Assembly: GCA_016946835.1 (NCBI GenBank)
Contig: JACVTC010000105.1
Location: 535,001 to 599,000, forward strand
Source of the DNA: Neocallimastix lanati (nom. inval.)
Taxonomy: Eukaryota; Neocallimastigomycota; Neocallimastigomycetes; Neocallimastigales; Neocallimastigaceae
Direction of reading: 5' to 3'
DNA length: 64,000 bases
The notes under the pieces are model-generated. The model saw nothing but the letters and a program-made list of their open reading frames with translations. It made no database searches and was not told where the DNA came from. The translations under genes were made by a program, and so were the position numbers. Shown one piece after another: positions 1 through 14,180 of this stretch (positions are counted from its first letter, which is position 1; the number at the start of each line of letters is the position of its first letter).

Positions 1-3000
1 AGCTAAACGATCACATAAGTTTTCAGCTTCTTCCATAGAATGAGTAGTCATAATTAAAGCGGAATCGTTCATATTCTTTGTCTTTTTAATAATATTCCAA
101 ACAAGACGACGAGTGGAAGGATCCATACCTGCTGTAGGTTCATCTAAAAGAATTTGTTTTGGATAGCCACAAATTGCTATTAAAAGTGAAAGTTTACGTT
201 TGGTACCACCACTTAAATTTTCAATACGTTTATGCTGATGTTCTTCTAAACCGGCAGCATTAATGTATTCGGTGGCATAACTCTTTGACTCTTCAGATGA
301 ATAACCACGAATAGTAAGGAAAAGTTCTAAATGTTCACGAAGTGTTAATTCCTTCCAAAGAATATCATTTTGTGGGCAGTAACCCATTGAAATTTCACCC
401 AAACGAGCCAAATGAGTTTCTAATCCATTGAAACAAACCTTACCGGTGGTCTGAGGTATGGTAGAGGTAACCGTATTCAAAGTCGTAGATTTACCAGCAC
501 CATTTGGACCTAGTAGACCAAAACATTCATGCTTACGAACTCCGAAATTAACATCAACCACCGCAGTCTTAACAATTTTATTATTGATGGAAGAACGATG
601 CATCTCACCAAAATTAAAGTTTTCCGGATCTCTTGCCAAAATTTCTTCTCTTTTTTCTTTATCATTAGGAGCCTTTACCTTATATTCCTTACTTAAGTGA
701 TAGACACTAACGGGTAATTCCTTTTCATGTTCTTTAACATACTCAAATTCCCTTGCAACATCATCATCACCATCTCTTAAAATTTGTTCATAACGACGTT
801 GAACATTTTCTGGAAGATCATGAATATCACTTTTATTAGTTTGATTCTTCATTCGGTCAAAACGAATTAAAAGTGAGAATAAAATGAAAATTAAAGCAAT
901 TAAAACCACAACAATAGGACTGAAGCCGTTCAATGGCTTTAAAATATTAGTGAAATTAATATCATAGTTAATTAATTTTTCGTACATTTTCATAGTGAAA
1001 AGAGAATGGAAGATAGCGACAATACCATAGGCTGGGAAGAAGAAGGTTACTACGCTATTAAAAAGAACTGCGGTCTTACTAAACAAACCAAAATCTTCAA
1101 AAGCAGTTATATTTTCGATATCTAAACTTTTCATATTGATGAAAAAGAAAATGAAATAGCCAAACAAAACGGAGTAATCATTAATTAAAGCCATAAAAGA
1201 ATAGGCAGTCTCTTCCTTATTAAACATAAAACTAATAACATATTGATAAAGCATTGTTGGAATACTCCAAAGAACAATACAAATAACCAATATGATCAAG
1301 ATCTTCACATCCATTAAAGGTGGAAATTGAACAGCAACACCTACAGCAATCATTAAAAGGCTAGAGAGTATATAAATTGAATTATCAGAAAGGAAACAAG
1401 AAATCCAATAATTGACACGAGATACGCCATTTAATTGAAGTTGCTGTAAAAGTTGATTTACTCTTTCACGTACAATTAATGGACCAAATTTGCTAATACT
1501 ACCAACAACACTATAACCAATAATGAAGCCTGCAATAGATAAACCAATGATAGCCAACATATCATTATTCTGATCATAAGGATGAGATTTAACCACAATT
1601 TGGCCATTAATTTTCTTTGATGAAAGAATGGCATTACTTACAGCATTTATAGAGGCAGGAATAGAATGGGTCATAGTATCATTGTAGTGAATCTTATAGG
1701 CATAATTATTTCCAAGTGATTGACCACTAATCGAAGAAAGAGTGTACGTTTCGTCAAATTTAGGAAATGGAATAGCGTTTAACGTATAGTTTGTAAGATG
1801 ATCTTTATTACCTAGAGCAGAAATAAAGTTTTCGCTTGTAAGATCAAGTTTAGATTGAGGATCATAGTTTACATAGGTATCACCATAAATTTCTGGAACA
1901 GAAATTATTTTAGATTCGGAAGTTTTAATATTAGTATCAAAGAAAAATTTTTTCACTATGAAAAAGGTAATACCTGTAGTAATGACTGGAAATACAAAGC
2001 CGTAAAAAGCGAAACCTTTATCCTTTAAGAAAATTTTTAATCTATATTTCACAAGATTATAAAGAAGATTAAAACGAGAAGGTTGTTGAACCTCTTTTAA
2101 CATTGGTAACTTGTTTTCATTAGTTTGAAGAAGATATTGCTCCTCACTATTATCAGTGTTTTGATTATCATCTAAATTATCATCTTCCAAACGAATAAAC
2201 AATTCTTCTAAGGTTGGCATATTCAAAGCAAATTTTTTAATAAGTGCAGAGGATTGAGCTTGGCCTTCTTCATCCACTGAGGATTGACGTTCTAATTCAT
2301 CTAATAATGGGGTAAATTTTGAGGTAGAATTTAATGGTAAACGCCATGTATGACATTTCACAGAGTTATCAGAAACACCCATTTCAGGATCAACGTAATA
2401 AGTAGCTTCTGGTAAATATCTTTGAATGATGTCATTAACACGTACTTGATCTTCAGTTTCAATATCTAAATTATAATTCATATTAAAGTGATTCTTTAAA
2501 TAGAGACTTGTACCTAAACAACGAATTCTACCCTTATTAAGAATTAATTTACGATCGGCTAAAATATCAGCTTCATCCATATAGTGTGTAGTAAGGAAAA
2601 TAACTTTTCCTTCTCTTTTTTTTTGTAATAATTCCCAAATCTTACGACGAGAAAGAGGATCTAAACCAGTAGTAGGTTCATCTAAAAAGACATATTTTGG
2701 ATTTCCAATAGTAGCCATACCAATACAAAGTTTACGTTTTTGACCACCACTTAATTTAGAAGCCTTTAAATGTTTTTGTTGTAAAAGATCTAATTCAGTT
2801 AAAACTTCATCAACATTTACTTTTACACCCTTTAAACCTGCATAAAATTTGATATGATCTTCTACATTAAGCTCTTCGTAAATAATGTTAGTTTGAGCAC
2901 AAACGCCAAAATCTTTACGAATCGTATTTGTATCTTTAGAAATGCTTCTACCATCGAAATAAACATCACCTTCAGTAGCTTTTAAAAGACCTACCATAAT

Positions 3001-3476
3001 ATTAATAAGTGTAGTTTTACCAGCACCATTATGACCTATAATAAAATAATAATAATTTAAATTATAATTGTAATGATATTTCATGAGTTATAAAACATTT
3101 TTAATACTTCATTGTTTAATTAAATAGAAAAAGTTAACCTTATTAATTACTTAATTGAAAATTATTTTAAACATTGAGTAAAAAATACAAATATAAATTA
3201 ATAATACAACATCATAATAATAAAAATAAAAAAAAAAAAATAAAAAAAAAAATATATAATTATAAAAATAAAGATAAAATATAAAAAATAAAATAAAATA
3301 AAATAAAATAAAATAAAATGATAATAATAATAATATATAATTTAAAAAAAAATAAATAATTAAATAAAAAATAAAAATAAAAAATAAAATATAATAAAAA
3401 TTAAATTAAATTAATGGCAATGAACTATAAAATAATTAAATATTAATAAAAATAAGATAAAATAAATTAAAAAAAA

Positions 3477-3507
<31 letters not shown>

Positions 3508-3604
3508 ATAAATAGCAAATTGCTATAATATATTAAAGTACTAATAATAATGAAGTAAAATAAAATAATTAAAAATAAAAATAAAAATAAAAATAAAAAT
3601 AAAA

Positions 3605-3647
<43 letters not shown>

Positions 3648-5637
3648 TAAAAATATTTTTTTTTAAAAAAAAAAAAAAATTTACCTAAAATAGCAAAAAT
3701 TTCATTTTCATAAACCTTAAAACTGACATCATCTACAGCTAAAAATTCATTTCCTTTATTGTTTCTATTAGATATTCTTCTATTTCCATTATTATTGTCT
3801 TCTGTAGTTGCATTATCATCGTTTTCGTTACTCTTCCTTTTAAATATTTTATGAACACGACCGACCTCAACGACACATTTTTCATTATTTTTAGCATTAA
3901 AATCTTCTTGAATATCCTTTTCAAAAGTTACTTCTTCTGAACCACGAATATTATTAATATTTTTTTTAGACATGAAAAGATAACGACTATTTTCATTGGA
4001 AAATAAATTATCTAGAACAATGGCTAAAATGAAATAAAGAATATTATTAAAAATTAAAATACAAAAGAAGTAACCAGCGTTTGTACTGAAAATACTTTTA
4101 AAATCAAAATTAATAAAGTGATCTTCCATTTCATTAATTTCATAAACAAAAGAACCAATAGCAATAGGTGAGAATAAAGCAGAGAGTATCTTTTTCAATC
4201 CCATACTTAAATAAGATGAAAAGAAGTTAGAATAACCGAGAACTACAACAATTAAACTAACAACTGTACCAGCAGTTTTACTTTTATTGAAGAAAGTACT
4301 AAATACAAAACCAAGAGTACAGCAACTTAAACCGTAAAGTGATAAGGTAATGAATAAAATAAATGGATTAATATTGGAAAAGGTCTTTGTAAAATAATAA
4401 AATATTGAAATAACAAGAGAAATAAAAACTGTAATAAACAAATAAAGAATTAACCAAGAAAGCCAAAATACAGTAGGATAGGTACCAGCCATCAATAAGC
4501 CATCTTTTATACCATCCTCCCTTTCTTTAACTAATGAAATAACAATAACAATAATTGGAATCATGAAAATAACTGCAATATAAGCTGCTATTGTATTGCC
4601 ATTATCACTTCCTTGAGCATATTCACTAACTGGCTTTCCTAACCTACCAAGTTCAGGCTTTATCACATAGGAATTATCACCGGTTTTTAAACGAATAATA
4701 GCTTGATCTACAGCTGACTGAATTGGTGAAAAAATAGCCATATAAGAGTCTGCTTCGGTACTCATTGAATTTTCAAATTGATAACGACCTTTAGCAAAAT
4801 TAGTTATTGCCTCAGCGGTTGGATCTGGTGCACTTGTACTATTGACACGTATAGTGTATTGTAAATAATCATCACTTTCAAAAACAATTCCAGCCAATAA
4901 AAAATTATGATAATCATTATTATATTCATTCATAGCATTTTGACTATCAAATTTCATTGATTGAATATTTGAATTAGCAAACATTTCATTTGACATAACT
5001 TGAGTCATAATATCAGTATTATTATTATTATTTGGTGGTAAAATAAATCCTATAACAGGTTTTCTTTCCTGGAACATTGAAGATGTAAATGTAAATATCA
5101 TTTCTAAATCTATGGTATCAGTTGGATCTACTTTATCATATATTTTAGTTTCACTCATTTTATTCAAAAAATCTTTTATTATTATTGTTGTTATTAATAT
5201 TTGTATTAATATTATTTTACAAAAAATATATATATAAAATTAATTGCAATAAAAGGTAATAATTATAACAATTTAAGTATTATAATTAAATTTTTTTTAA
5301 TTAATAATGAATTATAATAATACCATTATTAAATTTTATATATATATATATATATAAATATAAATTGAAATATTATATATTTATAATTAATTATTATAAA
5401 TATATTTTAGTGTATATTTAATATATATTATTAATATTTATAATTATTTATAATTAATTTGATTGTTATATAAAAATTTTAAATATAAATATCTATTGTA
5501 TCATAATACTACTACTTACAAGAGAGGAAAACCATAATGAATGGAAAGAAAATTTCAGCAATTAAAGTGCTCTTTGATGCCTTTTTAATGAGAATATTTC
5601 TCTTAAGAAGGGCTTTTAATTGGTTATAATAAGAGCC
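1..5637 (-). CDS. ABCA-type (full-size) ABC transporter, 3' end beyond window
   Basis: This is an ATP-driven membrane transporter of the ABCA family, whose members usually move lipids. Three exons are visible: 5637-5520, 5172-3685 and 3035-1, with GT..AG introns 5519-5173 and 3684-3036 whose phases join exactly. They give 1547 codons, still open at the window edge. The order is TMD1, NBD1, TMD2, NBD2. Exon 5637-5520 carries the cytosolic entry and first membrane helix (KALLKRN, then FFPFIMVFL). NBD1 has Walker A GHNGAGKTT (about residue 536, split by the second intron), signature LSGGQ, Walker B VFLDEP and H-loop TTHYMDEA. NBD2 has Walker A GPNGAGKST (about 1376), LSGGT, ILLDEP and TTHSMEEA. 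All catalytic motifs are intact, so it looks functional. No in-frame ATG precedes residue 1 in the exon: a TAG that doubles as a splice acceptor sits directly upstream. The C-terminus lies outside the window. Confidence 0.92.
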
Positions 5638-5774
5638 CTATTTTTTTTTTTCAAAAAAAAAAAAAAAAAAATAAAATAAAATATTATTAATAAAATTTAT
5701 TAACAAACTATTAAATAATAAATATTGTTATATGAATTTTAATTAATAAAAAATATATATATATTTATTACCAT
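5638..5774 (-). other. Candidate first intron and ATG-only first exon of the ABCA gene
   Basis: The exon starting at 5637 is preceded directly by ATAG, which fits a 3' splice site. Going upstream on the minus strand, an ATG at 5774-5772 is followed immediately by GTAATA, a donor like those used elsewhere in this window. Splicing there would join ATG in phase 0 to GGC TCT TAT TAT, giving a protein starting M-G-S-Y-Y. This is an inference; a longer upstream leader exon is also possible. Confidence 0.3.
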
Positions 5775-6739
5775 TTTTTTTACTTTAAATATTATTTTTA
5801 TTATTTAAAAAAAAATATTCTTTTTAATTGTATTTAATATTTGCTATTTTAAAATTTACGTTATATAATTTATATGAAAGTTTACTTTTTTTCACTTTAT
5901 TTTATTATTTATGTATTATTATTTTAAATAATTTTCAATAATGATTTTATGGTGAAATTAATTATAATTTTAGAAATTACGTTTTTATTTTTCACTTTTT
6001 TTTTTTTTTTTTTTTTTTAATTCTTTTAAAACGTTATTCTTTTTTTTTTGAATTTTATTTTATTTTTATTTTTTATTTTTTTATTTCTATTTCTTTCTTT
6101 TTTTTTTTTATATTGTATATAAATAAGAATTATTATTTATTTTATTTATAACAATATCCAAAGAAAGAAATGAAGAAAAGAATATTATATGTATAACTAA
6201 TAATAAAAATAATAATAAAGTATTACAAGATTTTACTAAAAAAAAAATTTTTTTTCTTTTAAAAATATTTTCGTAAAACAAAGTCTAAAATTTATACTAA
6301 AAAGTCTGTATTTATAACATTTTTAGAGAAGATATTTTTTTATACAATTTTTTATCCTAAAAATCTATTATGTTATGGAAAAAAAAGTAATATATTAAAA
6401 TAAAATTAATATTTTTTAATTTACCTAAATAAAAATTTGTATATTTAATATATAATTAAAATTTTCTTAATTAATATATGTAGACTATTAATAGAAATAC
6501 AATTAATAAATAATAATAAAAAAAAAAATAATAAAAAAATAAACCTAAATTTAATTATATATAAATTATAGTTAATTATAACAATACTAAGAAATATATT
6601 TTTTTAATTATTATTTAAAATATATATATAAGTTTATATATATATTTTAAATAATAATTATTTTTTAAAATTTTTGAAATATTAATACATAATGAAATTG
6701 TAATTATAAAAGCCATTATTAATAAAAAATAAAAAAAAA
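5775..6739. other. AT-rich intergenic DNA
   Basis: No coding potential is seen. It is made of A and T homopolymers and mixed AT sequence. The only distinctive structure is the palindrome at 6605-6660. Confidence 0.7.
6605..6660. repeat. Perfect 26-bp inverted repeat with 4-nt loop
   Basis: Arm 6605-6630 is the exact reverse complement of 6635-6660, separated by AGTT. Both arms are pure A+T, but the pairing runs through non-simple sequence (AATTATTATTTAAAAT), so it is not just an (AT)n run. It could be a hairpin, a cruciform or the core of a small foldback element. Confidence 0.85.
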
Positions 6740-6919
6740 TGTTTCAGTTTGACCTCTAAAACACAAATAAGGTTTCTGGATTGACCCCACAACTTCCTCT
6801 TGGGTGCTTTTCCCTATAAAAAAAGTTAGTATTCGTTGGTCATAGTAAGTATTCTTGATACTGGACTATATAATTGCTCGTACAGAGAGTATCTGTGAGA
6901 GAATTAGTGAGTTATATCA
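6740..6919. mobile_element. LTR-like block (TG...TATATCA), unassigned
   Basis: This 180-bp block is clearly richer in G and C than its surroundings. It begins TG and ends TATATCA, the same terminal bases as the plus-strand end of the gypsy-type LTRs at 18787 and 34608. No reading frame longer than about 40 codons is open on either strand. It could be a solo LTR of another family or a structured RNA (it contains ACAGA-GAGTA-TCTGT). The end points are guesses from base composition. Confidence 0.3.
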
Positions 6920-7641
6920 TTTATATATTATTTCATAATAATATAATAATTATTAAGCTATTTATTATAGCTAAATTATTAATAGTTTAAATAATAAAAA
7001 AAATTATGAAAAATATGATTTTTATTGGTTACTATTTAATAATTTAATATATTTTTTATACTTGTTTTTTTCCTTTTTTTTTTATAGTAAATAACGCTTC
7101 ATATATATAACAATTTATTTTATTTTTTTTTTTCTTACACATAACAAAAACTTATATTAAAAGCTGTATTATATTATTTATAAATTTTTTATTATTCATA
7201 TTTCTCATTATATATTTATTTTTTATTCGTCAATTATAAATTATATATTTATCCAAATTCATTATTATTAGTATTATTGCTATTACTTATATCAATATAT
7301 TAAATCCTTTTTAATTAAAGGATGTATAATTTTAGATTTTGTTACAAAATTTAGCAATACCAATCGAAAAATAAAACATTATATAAAAGTAATTAGGGAA
7401 AAATATTCTATTACCTATTTTAGTATTAAGAAAATTTGTTAATTAAAAAATAAAAAATAGTGATAAAAATTGAAAAGTTGAACATTACATAAAAGGTAAT
7501 TAGAAAAGTATACTCTCTTATTTTAATTTTTCTTTTATATATATATATTATTTTAATTAATATTGATTTAAAAAGATGATAATAATATTATTAAAAAAAT
7601 AATTATATTACTTCAAATAGCTCTCTAAAATATATATATAT

Positions 7642-7680
<39 letters not shown>

Positions 7681-7870
7681 TTTTAATTTACATAATAAAT
7701 AGTTAATCAATATAAATCAAATTTTATTTTATTTTATTCAATCTGTACTTCTTTATATTCACGTTCTACTATTAATTTAATTGTTTTATTTATTTTTAAA
7801 ACAAATTCTTTTTTATTTTATATTGATTTAAGTTGATGAAGTATATCTTTCAATTTAATCATGTATATAT

Positions 7871-7904
<34 letters not shown>

Positions 7905-8092
7905 GAACATATAGTTTAAAAACTTTAATGAATATTAATATAGGAATAATAGGAATAAATATATAAAAATATATATATTGTACATTAAAAAAAAAAAAAA
8001 AAAAAAAACTCATTATATTAAATATGTACTAATTTTCATAATTTATAATCTTCCAAATATATATTTTGTAAAAAAATCTAAAATATATATAT
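6920..8092. other. AT-rich intergenic DNA
   Basis: Nothing beyond homopolymers and short repeats is seen, including T and A runs of about 20 near 7880 and 7990. Confidence 0.7.
7641..7683. repeat. (TTTA)n microsatellite
   Basis: About ten uninterrupted TTTA units. Similar tetranucleotide runs occur at about 9083-9117 and 43318-43384. Confidence 0.9.
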
Positions 8093-8190
8093 AATATTAA
8101 ATAATCAGTAATAAATGGCTTAATACAATATTAAATAATCAGTAATAAATGGCTTAATACAATATTAAATAATCAGTAATAAATGGCTTA
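8093..8190. repeat. 34-bp tandem repeat, three copies
   Basis: Copies lie at 8093-8126, 8127-8160 and 8161-8190 (the last shortened by 4 bp). The unit contains AATCAGTAATAAATGGC and the copies are identical over their shared length. This implies recent amplification. The sequence has no recognised function. Confidence 0.9.
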
Positions 8191-10317
<2,127 letters not shown>

Positions 10318-10326
10318 ATTAGTGAG

Positions 10327-10617
10327 TTTCCAGGATGAAAAAGGTCTCTAACTCTAACTCTTCCCATATGATAATTCCACGTGAATTAATATGATTATTC
10401 GAATCTACTTTAGAATTTTTTTTTTTTTTTTTTTTTTTTGCATGGTCGTTTTGGCATCAATGCTCTTAACAATGATAGGTCTAATGATATACGAAAATAG
10501 AAAAAAAAAAAAATAAAAATAAAAATAAAAAAATAAAATTATTAATGAAAACCTATTCCCTCAATGATTTATTGTATTTTACAACAATAAACCAATATAG
10601 AGATAAGCTTAACTTTT

Positions 10618-10620
<3 letters not shown>
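10327..10620 (-). pseudogene. Possible small multi-exon gene or gene remnant, unidentified
   Basis: On the minus strand, a 33-codon open stretch ends with TAA at 10327 and contains GIIIWEELELETFFILETH. It is G+C-rich for this locus. Upstream, after a 24-base A tract, another open stretch reads IIRPIIVKSIDAKTTM (about 10495-10440). Further upstream is a hydrophobic stretch, LSLYWFIVVKYNKSLRE (about 10610-10555), that ends near a possible donor. Together they resemble short exons separated by AT-rich introns. I do not recognise the protein, and an ordinary decayed element is just as possible. Confidence 0.25.
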
Positions 10621-10653
<33 letters not shown>

Positions 10654-10832
10654 TTATATAAAGGTGTCAATTTTATCTCTCTTTTTTTTTTTTTTTTATT
10701 AATAATAAAGATCTATACTATTTAAAAGACATTCAGCACTAAATTATAGATAATATATTAAATTTCTTAAATTGAAAATTCATTTTAACCATAGCCTCAA
10801 ATACACACTATAGAATTATTTTATTTTATTTG

Positions 10833-10867
<35 letters not shown>

Positions 10868-11150
10868 TTTTTTATTTCTTATTTTTAATTTCTTATTTTT
10901 AATTTTTTATTTTCAATTTTTTATTTTCAATTTTTTTTTTTTTTTATTATATATTTTATTTTAAATTTTAAATTATTTTTAATTTTTTATTTTAAATTTT
11001 TAAATTTTTTGAAAATTTTTATTTACAAAATGATTTATATATATATTATATAAATATATTTTAATTTTTTATTGCATTCATTCTTCATATTTTATGGAAT
11101 AATATATATATATTCTATATATATTCTTTATTTAATATTTTTTTTTTTTT

Positions 11151-11182
<32 letters not shown>

Positions 11183-11276
11183 CATATATATATTATAATT
11201 GTATTTTATTACTTATTTAATAAATATAGAAATAATGATAAATAAAAAATAAAACAAAACAAAAAAAAAAAATCTC
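10621..11276. other. AT-rich DNA downstream of the ankyrin gene
   Basis: Homopolymer runs and low-complexity ATTTTT blocks only, apart from a 17-codon open stretch near 10790 on the minus strand that may belong to the neighbouring remnant. Confidence 0.6.
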
Positions 11277-13007
11277 TTAATATTTAAATTCTGAATAAAG
11301 AGGTACTGATGAAGAGCCTGCATTTCCTATATAAGGTAAAACATCAAGAGCAGCTTCAGGATAGTTAAGACGTCCTAATTCACCGGAATAAATACTTCTT
11401 AGTAAACATTCTATTGGATAGGTCATCTCAAATTTTGGATAATCATTATTAATGCAAGGATATAAGTATTCAAAAGTTTCTCTATACTTATTTTCTGGTT
11501 TATTTTCTTCACTAACAACTTTTGAATCTATGATACTACTAGAATTATCATCTGGATTCGTCAGAATATTTAATATATTTTTATCTGCAATGCTATGAGC
11601 ATAATTCAGTGTCGAAACACCTTCATTGTTTTTAATATTCATATCTGCCTTATACTTAAGTAATAATTTAATTAATCTAATATTATTTAAATCTACAGCA
11701 TAATAAAGTGCTGTATTTCCTAAATAATCCTGTTGATTAACAAAGATACCATGTTTAAGAAGAGTCTCAACCACGGCTATTTTACTAAATTTAGTGGCTA
11801 ATATTAATGAATTTTCATTTCTATTATTAACATCATTAATAATATTTACATTATTCTCTATAAGTTCAGTCACAAAGGTAGCATCACCTTTCATTGAGCA
11901 AAGCATTAGCATGGTATTATTTGTATTTGGATCAATGTAGTTCACATCAAATGTGGGTAAACTTTTAAATGTCTTTAAAAGATTCTCATTATCCTTTAAT
12001 TTTATACAAAGAGAACTTGGATTTTCTCCAAATTGATTCTTAACAGTTAAATCTATGGAAGGATTATATTTTGCAATATAATATGAAGAATAATAATCTC
12101 CAATAATCATAAATGCCATAAGGGCTGAATTACCAATATTGTCTACCGGTAAATTAAAGTTGCAGTTACTTTTGACAAGCATAGCTATCATTCGTAAATA
12201 ATGAGGAAATAAATCACTATATTCAACATACAATTTTTGAATAAGAATTGATAATACCGATTCATTATCTTCATTTCTATAATCAAAATTACAAGTTTCT
12301 TTAATACATAAAGATTCAAATTCTTTTTCTCTTCCTTTTACTGCTAAATACATAGCAGCTGTTTTTCCTTCTTTATCAACTACATTAACATCTATATTGC
12401 TGCTACTAACTAATGCTTTAATAGGAGAAAAAATATCATTTTTACAGCAATATAAAAGAAGGTTTTCACCATCATGTTTACAATTTGCATCAATATCTGT
12501 TTTTACTAATTCTTTTAATGCTTCAACATTATCTAGAGCATGATATAAAGCATTGTCTCCATTAGTATCTAAAAGATTAATACAATTATCCTTTTTTACT
12601 AAATCTTGAACAACAAAAAATAATAAATTACTTTCTGCTGCATACATAAGAGCTGTCATTCCTTTATCATCTTGAACACATGGATTTATATCCATAGTTA
12701 ATAGCCATTTCAATGCAATTTTCTTTTTGGCTTTACAAGCTTCAATTAATATATTACTATTTCTGAAAGCCTCCAATACTTTACTAAAGAAAGGATGTTT
12801 TAATACACTTTCTATTAAATTAAATTTTTTAAGTTCAAAAATAATAATATTTAAATCATTAACAAAGGTATTGATTTTCTTTAAATCTCCCTCTTCACCT
12901 ATATTACTTTGAATTAACTCTTTGTTTTTTTCAATCTTTTTTAAACAATGTTTTTTTTTCTCTTTAATATCAACTAATATTTCAGTTTTAAAAACTTCAA
13001 ATTCCAT
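11277..13007 (-). CDS. Ankyrin-repeat protein, intronless
   Basis: This 576-residue protein has an N-terminal Lys/Glu-rich helix of about 75 residues. A run of degenerate ankyrin repeats then covers roughly residues 85-490. The clearest units read GMTALMYAAE, GKTAAMYLAV, NSLILATK and GNTALYYAVDLNNIRLIKLLLKYKADMNIKN, each with the Thr-Ala-Leu turn and the helix that follows. The C-terminal 90 residues are not ankyrin-like (YPCINNDYPKFEM). No signal peptide or membrane helix is visible, so a cytosolic or nuclear scaffold role is likely, but the partner is unknown. The start is the first ATG after an upstream stop and there is no intron. It stands alone between AT-rich flanks. Ankyrin proteins of this type are numerous in anaerobic fungi (recollection, not checked). 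Confidence 0.9.
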   Translation of the reverse strand: MEFEVFKTEILVDIKEKKKHCLKKIEKNKELIQSNIGEEGDLKKINTFVNDLNIIIFELKKFNLIESVLKHPFFSKVLEAFRNSNILIEACKAKKKIALKWLLTMDINPCVQDDKGMTALMYAAESNLLFFVVQDLVKKDNCINLLDTNGDNALYHALDNVEALKELVKTDIDANCKHDGENLLLYCCKNDIFSPIKALVSSSNIDVNVVDKEGKTAAMYLAVKGREKEFESLCIKETCNFDYRNEDNESVLSILIQKLYVEYSDLFPHYLRMIAMLVKSNCNFNLPVDNIGNSALMAFMIIGDYYSSYYIAKYNPSIDLTVKNQFGENPSSLCIKLKDNENLLKTFKSLPTFDVNYIDPNTNNTMLMLCSMKGDATFVTELIENNVNIINDVNNRNENSLILATKFSKIAVVETLLKHGIFVNQQDYLGNTALYYAVDLNNIRLIKLLLKYKADMNIKNNEGVSTLNYAHSIADKNILNILTNPDDNSSSIIDSKVVSEENKPENKYRETFEYLYPCINNDYPKFEMTYPIECLLRSIYSGELGRLNYPEAALDVLPYIGNAGSSSVPLYSEFKY

Positions 13008-13468
13008 TATAAATTTTATTTTTTTATTTATTTATTTTTTTCTTCAATAATAGGTTAAAAATGTTTATGTAGTATAGTTAATAACTTTAATTAAGTTTTT
13101 ATTTTTTTTTTTTAAAAAATTAATCTTTATTTTTTTATTATTTTGCTATATTTATTTTATTATGTATTTTATTTTAATACTTTTATATTATTCTAAATAA
13201 TAACTTTATAATATTTTATTTGTTTATTTTTTTTATTTTTCAAAAGCAAAAGATATAGTGATTTTCAATTATTTATATACCTTTTTTATATATATATATA
13301 TATATATAATTAATCAAAATAATAAATTAAATATATTAATGAGAATGTTCTAAAATTTTATTAATATATTAAATATGTAAATATTCAATATTTATAATAT
13401 TTAATATTTAAAAAATTTATAAATATTTATATATTAACTTTAACCCTAAATCTATATATATATTATCC

Positions 13469-13509
<41 letters not shown>

Positions 13510-14180
13510 CGAATATTCATCGAATAAATATGATATTAAATTTTTAATTGAATTCTTAATGTTAAATTTAAATTTAATTAACCAAAAGAATAACAGTAAT
13601 GTCATAAAAAAAATTTTTTTTCTTCTTAAATTCTATATTAAGAATAGCATTCATTCTAAAACTTCATAAAATCGTTATTGTCAAACGTAATATTTTTTTT
13701 TTTATAAATTTTTAAAAAGAATGAAAAAATTTTGATAAATAAATAAAAAAAAAGTAAAAAAGATCTATCTTTCTATATTGAAATAAAAAAAAAAAAATTT
13801 AAATATGTCTGCTTAAATACAATTAAATTTTTCTAATAATATTAGCATAATTTCTAGTTCTATTTTCATTATTAATATGTTTTGTATTATAATTTGATTT
13901 ATTATTAGATTGTAATTTATACTATTTAATTTTCATTATTCAAAGAATTTTCATTTATATTATTGTCCGAATATTATTTGAATTATTTATAAATAATTAA
14001 TGCTAAATGAATAATAATAATAAGTTATTAAATAATAAAATTTTGAATTCAGTTAAGACAAAGAAAGATATATATATCTATTTTTATTACCGAAATATAT
14101 AAAATTAGTATAATGACAAATAAAAAAAAATATCTAGTAAATTAATTTAAATTTTATTAATTTGTTTTAAATTAGTGACA
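13008..14180. other. AT-rich upstream region of the ankyrin gene
   Basis: No gene is seen. There is an (AT)n tract at about 13290-13310 and a T run of about 38 at 13472-13509. The first 200 bases presumably contain the ankyrin promoter, but no motif stands out. Confidence 0.6.

Noticed and set aside
3569-3684. C-terminal Phe/Tyr-rich extension of the long ABCA frame
   Set aside because: It reads into the AT-rich intron after the GTAAAT donor at 3684-3683; the protein continues in phase at 3035.
5520-5637. First read as a structured RNA because of hairpins (GGGCTTTT/AAGAGCCC)
   Set aside because: On the minus strand it encodes the N-terminus of the ABCA transporter and splices in phase to the next exon.
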